Part shown: one piece after another, positions 20,698 to 28,135 of the stretch | Numbering within the stretch: the stretch's first letter is position 1 | Layout: each line of letters starts with the position of its first letter | NCBI GenBank assembly: GCA_000431075.1 | Contig: HF986887.1 | Location: forward strand, 21,739 to 49,873 | Reading direction: 5' to 3' | Origin: Firmicutes bacterium CAG:555 | Lineage (GTDB): Bacteria; Bacillota; Clostridia; Oscillospirales; Oscillospiraceae | DNA: 28,135 bases | The notes under the pieces: model-generated | What the model saw: the letters and a program-made list of their open reading frames with translations, nothing else | Databases searched by the model: none | Told to the model about the DNA's origin: nothing | Program-made: the position numbers and the translations under genes

Positions 20698-22419
20698 ATG
20701 AATGCTGCTGTATTACTTATCATCAGCATCGCCATTCTCGTTGTAGGCTATATCTTCTACGGCGGATGGCTGTCCAAGAAATGGGGAGTCGATCGCAATA
20801 AGGTCACTCCCGCACACACCATGGAAGACGGTGTTGACTATGTGCCCGCAAAGGCTCCTGTGCTCATGGGTCACCACTTCTCCTCCATCGCCGGCGCTGG
20901 CCCGATTAACGGACCTATCCAGGCTGCTGTCTTCGGCTGGGTTCCCGTTGCACTGTGGACCCTCATCGGCGGCATCTTCTTCGGCGGCGTGCATGACTTC
21001 GGCGCTCTGTTCGCATCTGTCCGCAACAAGGGCAAGTCCATCGGTACCGTTATCGAAGATAGTATCGGTCTCAAGGCAAAGCGTCTGTTCCTCATTTTCG
21101 CTTACCTGACCCTCCTCCTCGTTGTCGCAGCATTTGCTTCCATCGTCGCTAACACCTTCAAGGCAACCTACCTGCCGAACGGTGCAGTCGACATTGCAGC
21201 AAGCTCCGCAAACGCCAGCACCGCGATGATCTCCATCTTCTTCATCGTTCTGGCTATCTTCTTTGGCTTCTTCGTATACCGCAGGAACGCTCCTCTCGGC
21301 GTTGCAACCATCATCGGCGTTGCACTCATTGCCGTTGCAATGGTCATCGGCCTTAAGTGGCATCCGCTGTACCTCAGCTATGAGACTTGGATGATCATCT
21401 GCGGCATTTACATTCTCGTCGCTTCCGTCACTCCTGTCTGGATCCTTCTCCAGCCTCGTGACTACCTCAGCTCCTTCCTGCTCTACGGCATGATGATCCT
21501 CGCAGTTGTAGGCATCATCGGCTGCCACCCGAGCATCGACACAATGCCCGCATTCACCGGCTTCAAAGACACTCTCGCACCGACCGGTTCCTCAATCGGC
21601 TACCTGTTCCCTGCACTGTTTGTCACCATCGCATGCGGCGCAATTTCCGGCTTCCATTCCCTCGTTGCTTCCGGTACCACCGCAAAGCAGCTCAACCGTG
21701 AGCAGGACGCACAGCCCATTGCTTACGGCGGCATGCTCATCGAGTCCGCTCTGGCAATCATCTCCCTGTGTGCAGTTGCATACATCTGGAAGGATTACGC
21801 AGACGGCACCACCGTTGTTCCTACCGCAGTTTTCGCAGGCGGCCTTTCCTCAATGCTCGGAGAGGTGTTCGGTGCAGGCGCACAGGGTGTCACCTACTCC
21901 CTGCTCATCCTTGCAGTTTCGGCATTCTGCCTTACCTCTCTTGATACCGCTACCCGTCTGGCTCGCTATATGTTCCAGGAATTCTGGATGAAGCCCGGCG
22001 AGAGCATCAAGGATATGACCGGCGCACGCAAGGTCCTCACCAATCCGTACATTTCCACCGCTATCACCGTCGTTATCGGCATCGCACTTGGTATGACCGG
22101 TTACGCAAAGATCTGGGCTCTGTTCGGCGCTGCAAACCAGCTGCTCGCAGCTCTCGGTCTGCTCGCAGTCGCTGCATGGCTCGGCAAGATCGGCAGAAAC
22201 AACAAGATGTTCCTCTTCCCGATGGCATTCATGCTTATCGTCACCCTGACCTCTCTGGTGTTCACCATCATCACTCAGGTTGGCCTCATTACCTCCGGCG
22301 CTGATGTAACTTGGGGTATCGTCCGTGGTGTCATCGCTGTTCTGCTCATCATCCTTGCTATCGACCTCGTTGTCGAGGGCGTCAAGGCTCTGAGCAAGCA
22401 GGCAAAGGCAAACGCATAA
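20698..22419 (+). CDS. cstA: CstA-family carbon starvation protein / pyruvate or peptide transporter
   Basis: This 573-residue membrane protein has many hydrophobic helices. Family signatures include GHHFSSIAGAGPINGPIQAA, GGVHDFGALFASVRNKGKS, SGFHSLVASGTTAKQL and the late LFGAANQLLAALGLL. CstA and its relative BtsT import pyruvate, and CstA has also been linked to peptide uptake in enteric bacteria. Here the shorter Gram-positive form is present (about 570 residues against about 700 in E. coli CstA). GAAAGGGG precedes the ATG. Codon use is strongly biased to a small set, suggesting high expression. It is the last gene of its operon. Confidence 0.93.
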   Translation: MNAAVLLIISIAILVVGYIFYGGWLSKKWGVDRNKVTPAHTMEDGVDYVPAKAPVLMGHHFSSIAGAGPINGPIQAAVFGWVPVALWTLIGGIFFGGVHDFGALFASVRNKGKSIGTVIEDSIGLKAKRLFLIFAYLTLLLVVAAFASIVANTFKATYLPNGAVDIAASSANASTAMISIFFIVLAIFFGFFVYRRNAPLGVATIIGVALIAVAMVIGLKWHPLYLSYETWMIICGIYILVASVTPVWILLQPRDYLSSFLLYGMMILAVVGIIGCHPSIDTMPAFTGFKDTLAPTGSSIGYLFPALFVTIACGAISGFHSLVASGTTAKQLNREQDAQPIAYGGMLIESALAIISLCAVAYIWKDYADGTTVVPTAVFAGGLSSMLGEVFGAGAQGVTYSLLILAVSAFCLTSLDTATRLARYMFQEFWMKPGESIKDMTGARKVLTNPYISTAITVVIGIALGMTGYAKIWALFGAANQLLAALGLLAVAAWLGKIGRNNKMFLFPMAFMLIVTLTSLVFTIITQVGLITSGADVTWGIVRGVIAVLLIILAIDLVVEGVKALSKQAKANA

Positions 22420-22435
22420 TCTAAAGCATAAATTT

Positions 22436-22463
22436 AAGGAAGCAGCCGCTTGGCTGCTTCCTT
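22436..22463 (+). terminator. Terminator after cstA
   Basis: AAGGAAGCAGCC and GGCTGCTTCCTT form a 12 bp stem around GCTT, followed by a T-run that overlaps the stop codon of the convergent FMN enzyme gene. Confidence 0.92.
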
Positions 22464-22466
22464 TTT

Positions 22467-23486
22467 TTATTTGGATAATCTTATCATGCTGCCGTCTATG
22501 TCGGACACCTTGCGAGCACCGCACATATACATTGCGTCGGAGAACTCGTCCTTGAGTTTTTGAATATATACCCTTATGGCTTCCGTGCCGCCCCCGTAAT
22601 AGCTCACAAGCACCGGGCGGCATATCATTACTGCGTCCGCACCAAGGGCGATCGCCCTGAATATATCGTAGCCGGAGCGTATTCCGCCGTCGACGATGAT
22701 CTTGGTCTTGCCGCCTACAGCTTCAACTATCTCCGGCAACACCTCCGCAGTTGCGGGCGCACCCGGGAGCACTCTGCCGCCGTGGTTTGAGACAATTATC
22801 GCATCTGCTCCGGCATCGACCGCAAGCTCTGCGCACTTGGTGTTCAGCACGCCCTTCACGATGAATGGACAGTCAACGGCGGATTTGAGCTTGCGTATCT
22901 GTTCGGGCGTTTTCGTGCCCGCATCGGGTCTGCTTTTGAGGTGCGGAAGCCCTGCGCTGTCGATGACTATCCCGATTGCAGCCGGGTTGCCTGCCTTGCA
23001 CAGCTCTATCTTTTTGAGTATCTCCTCCTGCGAGAAGGGGTTTAATATGGGGATGCCGATACCGTCGGAGTTCTTGCTCACCTCGGCTGCATCCTCGGTC
23101 ACACCGTCAAACAGTCCGTCACCGAAGCACTCAAACACGCCCTCTTCCCTGCATGCTTCGATACACTTACGGTTGTAATCACGGATATCGTCCTCAGGGT
23201 GGAACTGCGCTCGCAGCGAGCCGATAGGGCCGGTCAGAAGCGGCAGCTCAATGCGTCTGCCGAATAGCTCGACGCCGGTGTCGACCGGCGTGTTGGGCAC
23301 CATAGTATTCATGTTAAGCTTATACGGCCGCCATGCCTTCCAGTTGTCGTTCGCGCCGTTGCCCGGAGCCTTTGAGCCGGGGCCGGGTATGGTGTTTCCG
23401 CAGCCGAGGCCGTTGCACTCGGGACATGCCTTGCAATTAGGGGCAATGTTCTTTCGCGCCTGCTCCAGCACTTCCTTGTATGTCAT
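22467..23486 (-). CDS. FMN-dependent alpha-hydroxy-acid dehydrogenase family protein with Cys-rich N-terminus
   Basis: This 339-residue TIM-barrel flavoprotein belongs to the lactate/glycolate oxidase family. Active-site motifs are FIVKGVL (catalytic-region Lys), VSNHGGR (catalytic His and flavin-site Arg) and the phosphate-binding IIVDGGIRSG, then ALGADAVMICRP. The N-terminus carries C18xxC21xxC24 and C29 in NCKACPECNGLGCG, which is not part of classic oxidases and could bind an Fe-S cluster or a metal. In an anaerobe a dehydrogenase passing electrons to such a cluster is more likely than an oxidase; that is inference. AGGAGAG lies before ATG 23486, and a TATAAT with a poor -35 lies at 23521-23516. 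It is monocistronic. Confidence 0.88.
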   Translation of the reverse strand: MTYKEVLEQARKNIAPNCKACPECNGLGCGNTIPGPGSKAPGNGANDNWKAWRPYKLNMNTMVPNTPVDTGVELFGRRIELPLLTGPIGSLRAQFHPEDDIRDYNRKCIEACREEGVFECFGDGLFDGVTEDAAEVSKNSDGIGIPILNPFSQEEILKKIELCKAGNPAAIGIVIDSAGLPHLKSRPDAGTKTPEQIRKLKSAVDCPFIVKGVLNTKCAELAVDAGADAIIVSNHGGRVLPGAPATAEVLPEIVEAVGGKTKIIVDGGIRSGYDIFRAIALGADAVMICRPVLVSYYGGGTEAIRVYIQKLKDEFSDAMYMCGARKVSDIDGSMIRLSK

Positions 23487-23549
23487 TTCGCTCTCTCCTA
23501 TCTGTTTTTGAAGTAATTATACAACAGTTTTCGCCAAAACGGAACAAAA

Positions 23550-23577
23550 AAATCGGCAAGCTTCGGCTTGCCGATTT
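23550..23577 (-). terminator. Terminator of the small membrane protein gene
   Basis: AAATCGGCAAGC and GCTTGCCGATTT form a 12 bp stem around a TTCG/CGAA tetraloop. On the minus strand it is followed by a run of seven T. Confidence 0.92.
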
Positions 23578-23590
23578 AAAAGTCTCTGTA

Positions 23591-24184
23591 TTACTCCTCG
23601 GGGTCTGCCGAGACAGTCACGGTCTCTGCCTCCTCCTCGGCCAGTTCCTCTTCCTCGGGCGGCAGCTTCTTAAGCTTGTAGCCAGCGCTCATACCGATGG
23701 CAAGGCTCACGATGACCCAAATGTGGAACAGGTAATCGATGATCATATCGGTCTGAATACCGGCATCGATGAACATAAACAGTGTGTCAAGAATGAAGAT
23801 GACCAGAGCGAATATCAGCCAGCCCGGTCTCAGTTTCTTGGAGAAAACATACGCCAGAACATACAGTGCGACCAAGATGATCGCCAGTGCAATAAATCCG
23901 ACAAATGCCGTCTGATCCATGAAGTTATAGTCGGACAGGCTACCGCCGCCGTAATACTCAAGGGGATATTTGCCGCACAGAATCATGCCCAGCGTTGCAA
24001 CGGTATAGGGAATGTAAGCCGAGAACAGAAAATATCGGTCACTGTTAGTTACGAGCAGGACGATGTTAATCAGCGTGAAGCCAATTACGAGTAGCAGATT
24101 GTACCTTGTGGTGTTATACTTGTTCTCAAGAGTGTATCTTTCCGATGTTTTGTTGTTCTTGAACGAAACCATACGAGCAGCCAT
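23591..24184 (-). CDS. Small integral membrane protein of unknown function
   Basis: This 197-residue protein has about five hydrophobic segments (for example YNLLLVIGFTLINIVLLV and FVGFIALAIILVALYVLAYV). Its cytoplasmic-looking N-terminus is basic, and its strongly acidic C-terminal tail is rich in Glu (PPEEEELAEEEAE). I do not recognise the family. An earlier in-frame ATG at 24223 overlaps the -10 box of the promoter, while ATG 24184 has a GGGAG site 7 nt upstream, so I choose the latter. It is monocistronic with its own promoter and terminator. No functional link to its neighbours is evident. Confidence 0.8.
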   Translation of the reverse strand: MAARMVSFKNNKTSERYTLENKYNTTRYNLLLVIGFTLINIVLLVTNSDRYFLFSAYIPYTVATLGMILCGKYPLEYYGGGSLSDYNFMDQTAFVGFIALAIILVALYVLAYVFSKKLRPGWLIFALVIFILDTLFMFIDAGIQTDMIIDYLFHIWVIVSLAIGMSAGYKLKKLPPEEEELAEEEAETVTVSADPEE

Positions 24185-24221
24185 ATTTGTCTCCCAATGT
24201 CGTGTTTGTATTTTTTTGTTC

Positions 24222-24250
24222 ATTATAATCGATTGCTGTTAAGATTGCAA
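24222..24250 (-). promoter_or_regulatory. Promoter of the small membrane protein gene
   Basis: On the minus strand TTGCAA (24250-24245), a 17 bp spacer and a perfect TATAAT (24227-24222). The predicted start is near 24215. Confidence 0.75.
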
Positions 24251-24283
24251 GCAAAGCCGCCGATTTTAAGGAATTTATTTCAC

Positions 24284-24318
24284 AGAAAAAGCACTTGCTG
24301 ACAGCAAGTGCTTTTTCT
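24284..24318 (-). terminator. Terminator of tRNA-Arg
   Basis: AGAAAAAGCACTTGCTG and its perfect complement flank a single base immediately 3' of the tRNA CCA end, with T-rich sequence on the 3' side of the minus-strand transcript. Confidence 0.9.
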
Positions 24319-24394
24319 GGCACCCCCGGCGAGACTCGAACTCACTACCTTGCGCTTAGGAGGCGCACGCTCTATCCGGGTGAGCTACGGAGGC
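24318..24394 (-). tRNA. tRNA-Arg, anticodon CCU
   Basis: The complement folds as a complete cloverleaf of 77 nt with an encoded CCA. The acceptor is GCCTCCG/CGGGGGT and the D stem GCTC/GAGC with a 9 nt loop. The anticodon stem is TGCGC/GCGCA with loop CTCCTAA (anticodon CCT, reading AGG), and the variable loop is 5 nt. The T stem is GTGAG/CTCGC with loop TTCGAGT. The discriminator base is G. Confidence 0.96.
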
Positions 24395-24407
24395 ATGTTG
24401 CTCTATG

Positions 24408-24436
24408 ATTTTAACCCATCATTCTCAAATTGTCAA
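24408..24436 (-). promoter_or_regulatory. Promoter of tRNA-Arg
   Basis: On the minus strand a perfect TTGACA (24436-24431), a 17 bp spacer and TAAAAT (24413-24408), with the predicted start a few bases before the tRNA. Confidence 0.8.
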
Positions 24437-24466
24437 TCAAAGCTTGTTAACTTTCTGCGAAATCTA

Positions 24467-24495
24467 TTGACTTTGCAGCCTTTATGGAAGATAAT
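24467..24495 (+). promoter_or_regulatory. Promoter of the ABC transporter gene
   Basis: TTGACT (24467-24472), a 17 bp spacer and GATAAT (24490-24495), divergent from the tRNA promoter. The predicted leader is about 31 nt. Confidence 0.65.
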
Positions 24496-24532
24496 ACTTT
24501 ATTATACTTTTTATCTGAGGACGGAACACTGC

Positions 24533-27487
24533 ATGCTTAAGCTAAAGGGCATTACTAAGGATTACGCCGTTGGAGAGGAGACTGTTCATGCGCTCAAGGG
24601 CATCGACCTTGAGTTTCGTGAAAGCGAATTTGTCGCTATTTTGGGTCCCTCCGGATGCGGCAAGACCACGCTGCTGAATATCATCGGTGGTCTTGACACC
24701 TACACCGAGGGCGACCTTATCATAAACGGCCGCTCCACCAAGGACTATACCGACCCTGATTGGGACAGCTACCGTAACCACTCCATAGGTTTTGTATTTC
24801 AGTCATACAACCTTATTCCGCATCAGACAGTGCTTTCGAATGTTGAGCTTGCGCTGACGCTCTCGGGTGTTTCAAAAGCCGAACGGCGCTCTCGTGCGAT
24901 ACACGCTCTTGAGCAGGTCGGGCTCGGCGATCAGCTTACAAAGAAGCCGAACCAAATGTCCGGCGGTCAGATGCAGAGAGTCGCCATAGCGCGAGCGCTG
25001 GTAAACGACCCCGACATTCTTCTTGCCGACGAGCCTACCGGTGCGCTCGACTCGGAAACGAGTGTGCAGATAATGGAGATACTTAAGGAGATATCCAAGG
25101 ACAAGCTCATTATCATGGTCACGCATAACCCCGATCTTGCCGAGAGCTATGCCTCGCGCATAATCAGGCTCAAGGACGGCCTTATCACCGATGACTCGCA
25201 GCCGTATAACACCGAGGTCACGGTCAAAACCGCTCCGTCTGCCAAGATGACCGCAATGAGCTATATCACCGCCCTTTCCCTGTCGCTGAATAATCTCTTG
25301 ACCAAAAAAGGACGCACGATACTCACATCGTTTGCAGGCAGTATCGGCATCATCGGTATTGCTCTGATACTGTCGATATCCACAGGCGTCAACAACTACA
25401 TCGACAAGGTGCAGGAGGACACTCTGTCGTCCTACCCGCTGTCAATCATGGCCGAGTCTGTCGACATGACCGAGCTCATGACCACGATGATGGGGCTAAA
25501 TAACGAAGATAGCAGTAACAAGCACGACAACGACGCCGTGTATGCAAATACCATCATGAATGACATGATGCGTGCAATGACAAACGCCGAAGTGCAGTCG
25601 AACAATCTGAAGGCATTTAAGAAATACCTCGACGAGCAGATGAGTAAGGACTCCCCCCTCCGTGAGCATGTATCGAACATCCAGTACAGCTACAATCTGC
25701 CGATGAACCTCTATACCAAAGATGTTGACGGTAAGATAATACAGTCCGATGTTATGACTCTTATGAGCAAGATGCGCAGTGCAGTTATCGGTGAGGACGC
25801 CGAAGCATCCGTAAGCTCGTCCATGAACGACATGATGAACGCATCCGGAATGAGTTCTACGCAGAGCCAGTTTGTAGTCTGGCAGGAAATGCTGCCCGGA
25901 GATGGTGATGAGCTTGTCAGCCCGCTGCTCAAGCAGCAGTATGATGTGCTGTACGGTTCATGGCCCAAGAGCAGCAATGAAGTTGTTTTGATAGTTGACG
26001 AAAACAACGAGGTCTCCGATCTTGTGCTGTATGCGCTCGGATTGAAATCGGCAAATGATATGCTCAGCGCCATGACGCAGTACATGACCGGCGTGGAGGC
26101 GGATACATCGAAGATCGAAAGCTGGAGCTATGCCGATATCTGCAAGCAGACTTTCCGTCTTATCCTCCCTGCCGACTGCTATCAGCTCGATCCTGTGACG
26201 AAAAAATACAAGGATATCAGCTCGGATGAGCTGGGTCTCAAAACACTGTATAACAACGCAATGGAGCTGAAGATCGTCGGTGTTGTAAGACAGAGCGAAG
26301 ACGCCGTTTCCGGCATGATGAACGGTGCGATCGGATACACCAACGCACTCACAAAGAAGGTCGTCGAAAAAACCAAGGAAAAGGATTTTGTCAAGAAGCA
26401 GCTTGACGACCCTGCGACAGACATTTTTACCGGTCTTCCGTTCAAGGAAAGCAACGAGCTTATGACCGACGAAGAGATCAAGAAGGCCGTTACCGACTAC
26501 ACAAAGAAGCTCAGCGCCGAGAAAAAAGCGAAAATTTACATTTCGTATATGTCCGTTGCCCCTCAGAAATACATTGACTCTACCATTGATAAGCAGCTTA
26601 AAGATGTCAGCCGTAAGGACATCGAGAAGAAGGTCGTTGAAAACTACCCCGAGTACAAGGAAATGCTCGCCTCCATGGACGACGAGACGCTGTTTTCCTA
26701 TATGCGTGAGATGATGTCGGACCAGATCACCAAAAAGTACGCCGAAGAGGTCAAGAGCAATATGAGCAAGCTGTCGACAAAGGCGCTTGCCGAGGCATTC
26801 GACGAGTGCTACTTCACCGCCGAGGGCTATAAGCTCATTTATGAAAACTTCATGCCGGAGACCTTTTCCGATTCCAGCTATGAGGATAATCTGCGCAAGT
26901 TAGGCTATGTTGACCTTGCCTCCCCTGCCGCCGTTAACATCTATGTCTCCACCTTCGCCGACAAAGACGCAGTTGCGGATATAATCGAGGACTATAACGA
27001 CGGCGTCGAGAAGGACGACAAAATAAACTACACCGACTATGTCGGGCTCATCATGAGTTCCGTCACGACGATAATTGATGTAATCTCCTATGTTCTCATC
27101 GCCTTTGTCGCCATCAGTCTTGTCGTATCAAGCATCATGATCGGCATTATTACCTACATCAGCGTGCTTGAGCGCACGAAGGAGATCGGCATACTGCGAG
27201 CCATCGGCGCATCCAAGCGGGACATCTCCCGTGTGTTCAACGCCGAGACCATCATCGTCGGCTTCGGTGCGGGCATCATCGGCATAATGGCAACTATTCT
27301 GCTGTGTGTCCCGATAAACGCAATAGTCCACAGTCTGACCGGCATTTACTCGATAAACGCCGTGCTGCCTGCGTCAGCCGCCGTTATCCTCGTGCTAATA
27401 AGCATGGGACTTACCGTCATTGCAGGACTTATCCCCTCCAAGGTCGCAGCAAACAAAGACCCCGTTGTTGCACTGAGAACCGAATAA
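24533..27487 (+). CDS. Fused ABC transporter ATPase and FtsX-like permease
   Basis: This 984-residue fusion starts with a complete LolD/MacB-type ATPase. Walker A GPSGCGKTT is at 38-46, the signature MSGGQMQRVAIARA starts at 142, Walker B is LLADEPTGALD, and the switch His is in VTHNP near 196. A first membrane helix follows near 260-285, then about 550 residues of hydrophilic, presumably extracellular sequence. Three C-terminal helices (about 845-980) carry the FtsX signature LERTKEIGILRAIGASKRDI. Such fusions export peptides or lipoproteins, act in antimicrobial-peptide resistance, or transmit force across the membrane. The frame is open upstream through the tRNA, but MLKLKG at 24533 is the true start by domain alignment and promoter position. 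No partner two-component genes are nearby. Confidence 0.9.
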   Translation: MLKLKGITKDYAVGEETVHALKGIDLEFRESEFVAILGPSGCGKTTLLNIIGGLDTYTEGDLIINGRSTKDYTDPDWDSYRNHSIGFVFQSYNLIPHQTVLSNVELALTLSGVSKAERRSRAIHALEQVGLGDQLTKKPNQMSGGQMQRVAIARALVNDPDILLADEPTGALDSETSVQIMEILKEISKDKLIIMVTHNPDLAESYASRIIRLKDGLITDDSQPYNTEVTVKTAPSAKMTAMSYITALSLSLNNLLTKKGRTILTSFAGSIGIIGIALILSISTGVNNYIDKVQEDTLSSYPLSIMAESVDMTELMTTMMGLNNEDSSNKHDNDAVYANTIMNDMMRAMTNAEVQSNNLKAFKKYLDEQMSKDSPLREHVSNIQYSYNLPMNLYTKDVDGKIIQSDVMTLMSKMRSAVIGEDAEASVSSSMNDMMNASGMSSTQSQFVVWQEMLPGDGDELVSPLLKQQYDVLYGSWPKSSNEVVLIVDENNEVSDLVLYALGLKSANDMLSAMTQYMTGVEADTSKIESWSYADICKQTFRLILPADCYQLDPVTKKYKDISSDELGLKTLYNNAMELKIVGVVRQSEDAVSGMMNGAIGYTNALTKKVVEKTKEKDFVKKQLDDPATDIFTGLPFKESNELMTDEEIKKAVTDYTKKLSAEKKAKIYISYMSVAPQKYIDSTIDKQLKDVSRKDIEKKVVENYPEYKEMLASMDDETLFSYMREMMSDQITKKYAEEVKSNMSKLSTKALAEAFDECYFTAEGYKLIYENFMPETFSDSSYEDNLRKLGYVDLASPAAVNIYVSTFADKDAVADIIEDYNDGVEKDDKINYTDYVGLIMSSVTTIIDVISYVLIAFVAISLVVSSIMIGIITYISVLERTKEIGILRAIGASKRDISRVFNAETIIVGFGAGIIGIMATILLCVPINAIVHSLTGIYSINAVLPASAAVILVLISMGLTVIAGLIPSKVAANKDPVVALRTE

Positions 27488-27577
27488 AATTTGACGCCCC
27501 ATCGTTACACGGGTGCTCATAAGACAGTAATTCTAAAAATTACGACTGTGGCATCTGTCAGGCAGGGTTGGCAACGG

Positions 27578-27620
27578 AATAACGGGTATCTGGTGAACGC
27601 CGGATACCCGTTATTTTTTT
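27578..27620 (+). terminator. Terminator after the ABC transporter
   Basis: AATAACGGGTATC and GATACCCGTTATT form a perfect 13 bp stem with a 12 nt loop, followed by a run of T. The 90 nt between the stop codon and this stem hold nothing I can identify. Confidence 0.9.
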
Positions 27621-27637
27621 GCCGTCACGAAAAGCAA

Positions 27638-27666
27638 TGGATTTATTCACAACTTTCAGGTATAAT
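27638..27666 (+). promoter_or_regulatory. Possible promoter upstream of the right-edge gene
   Basis: TGGATT (27638-27643), a 17 bp spacer and a perfect TATAAT (27661-27666) would give a leader of about 136 nt to ATG 27809. The remainder of the 27621-27808 gap shows no coding sequence. Confidence 0.45.
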
Positions 27667-27808
27667 TACCTTAAATCAATCCTATCTCATCCATCCCGAG
27701 ACTTTTTCATAAAATCGCAAAAAAGTTTGGAAGCGTTGGAACAATTCAGCCTTTCTCATGCCATATATAGTAGAGGGCTGAATACAGAAGCGATTGGAGG
27801 TGACGCTG

Positions 27809-28135
27809 ATGGACAAGCAAACAGGCCCGAAAGATTTTCTTGTGGTGCTGCCCGGTGAGATCATCGAGATACCGCAGGACAGCGATAAGTCATGGCTGAC
27901 CCTGTTTTACAATCTGCCGAGGGAACTTGCGGAAAAGTGGAAACCTGCCTATGAGCTGCCCCGCTGCCCGTATGCGGTCTTGCGGACGGACAAATATGAC
28001 CACATCGTATGCGACGATATGTTCAAGCTGCTTGTGTGGGACTGCTACGCATGGTGTGCATGGCAGTTCTTTCAAGTCAAAGACCGCAAAGGCAACTACC
28101 GCTACATTCCCGGCAACTGGAATCAGTACGCAGGA
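27809..28135 (+). CDS. Partial protein of unknown function at the right edge
   Basis: The first 109 residues of a plus-strand gene are visible without a stop codon. It begins MDKQTGPKDFLVVLPGEIIE and is soluble, with many Trp, Tyr and Cys residues in a patch near residues 55-100 (DDMFKLLVWDCYAWCAWQFF). GGAGG lies 8 nt before the ATG. I do not recognise the family, and no neighbour to its right is available to give context. Confidence 0.7.
   Translation, partial: MDKQTGPKDFLVVLPGEIIEIPQDSDKSWLTLFYNLPRELAEKWKPAYELPRCPYAVLRTDKYDHIVCDDMFKLLVWDCYAWCAWQFFQVKDRKGNYRYIPGNWNQYAG

Noticed and set aside
24284..24394. tRNA-Arg gene as a possible integration site of a mobile element
   Set aside because: The tRNA is intact, followed directly by its own terminator, and neither flank carries integrase-like genes or a repeated 3' tRNA fragment.
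27643..27651. TTATTCACA, a DnaA-box-like 9-mer, and TGTGGACAA near 19984
   Set aside because: Isolated single matches with no cluster, no dnaA/dnaN context and no AT-rich unwinding region; chance occurrence is expected.
1..28135. CRISPR array, rRNA genes, toxin-antitoxin or restriction genes
   Set aside because: I saw no regularly spaced repeats, no rRNA-like sequence and no recognisable defence proteins on either strand.

Overview
The window looks like a chromosomal segment of an anaerobic, low-to-mid G+C Gram-positive bacterium, most likely a gut-type member of the Clostridia (Oscillospiraceae-like). The reasons are strong AGGAGG-type ribosome sites, Rho-independent terminators after most genes, a tRNA with an encoded CCA, a lipoprotein signal of Gram-positive type, and a gene set rich in iron-sulfur flavoproteins, 2-hydroxyacyl-CoA dehydratase-type proteins and hydrogenase-maturation (Hyp) homologues. 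The taxonomic call is inference; no rRNA is present.

Region 1 (1-6.5 kb) is the most unusual part. A minus-strand cluster runs from 5.5 kb to the left edge: a 922-residue multi-cluster FAD/NAD(P) oxidoreductase, hypA, hypB, a 2-hydroxyacyl-CoA dehydratase/benzoyl-CoA reductase-type subunit, and the start of a translationally coupled partner gene. A TetR regulator is divergent, and behind it lies a 36-codon remnant of another hypA that has lost its middle. No hydrogenase structural gene is visible. A hairpin-rich, non-coding ~290 bp block bounded by two similar palindromes (6540-6826) closes this region.

Region 2 (6.8-16 kb) is ordinary housekeeping and transport: a YtcJ-like amidohydrolase, a GntR/FCD regulator, an AGCS sodium:amino acid symporter, an MFS transporter whose promoter predicts a leaderless mRNA, two tandem small paralogous proteins of unknown function separated by a terminator, plsY, an M3-like lipoprotein metallopeptidase and trmO.

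Region 3 (16-19.2 kb) repeats the theme of region 1: a second full-length copy of the oxidoreductase (913 residues) followed 20 nt later by a second intact hypA, but without hypB or dehydratase. The two oxidoreductase copies differ at the second nucleotide-binding site, which suggests different NADH/NADPH preference.

Region 4 (19.2-28.1 kb) holds an alkyltransferase-like DNA repair protein, an uncharacterised 182-residue protein in an operon with cstA, an FMN-dependent alpha-hydroxy-acid dehydrogenase with a Cys-rich N-terminus, a small membrane protein, tRNA-Arg(CCU), a fused ABC ATPase/FtsX permease of 984 residues, and an unrecognised gene cut by the right edge. Well-formed promoters (TTGACA-like, 16-17 bp, TATAAT-like) precede many units, and several convergent gene pairs share bidirectional terminators that overlap stop codons.

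My working model for regions 1 and 3 is a redox module. The flavoprotein would feed low-potential electrons from NAD(P)H to a dehydratase-type Fe-S reductase, with HypA/HypB acting as dedicated metal chaperones. That model is inference; the gene order and motifs are what the sequence shows.
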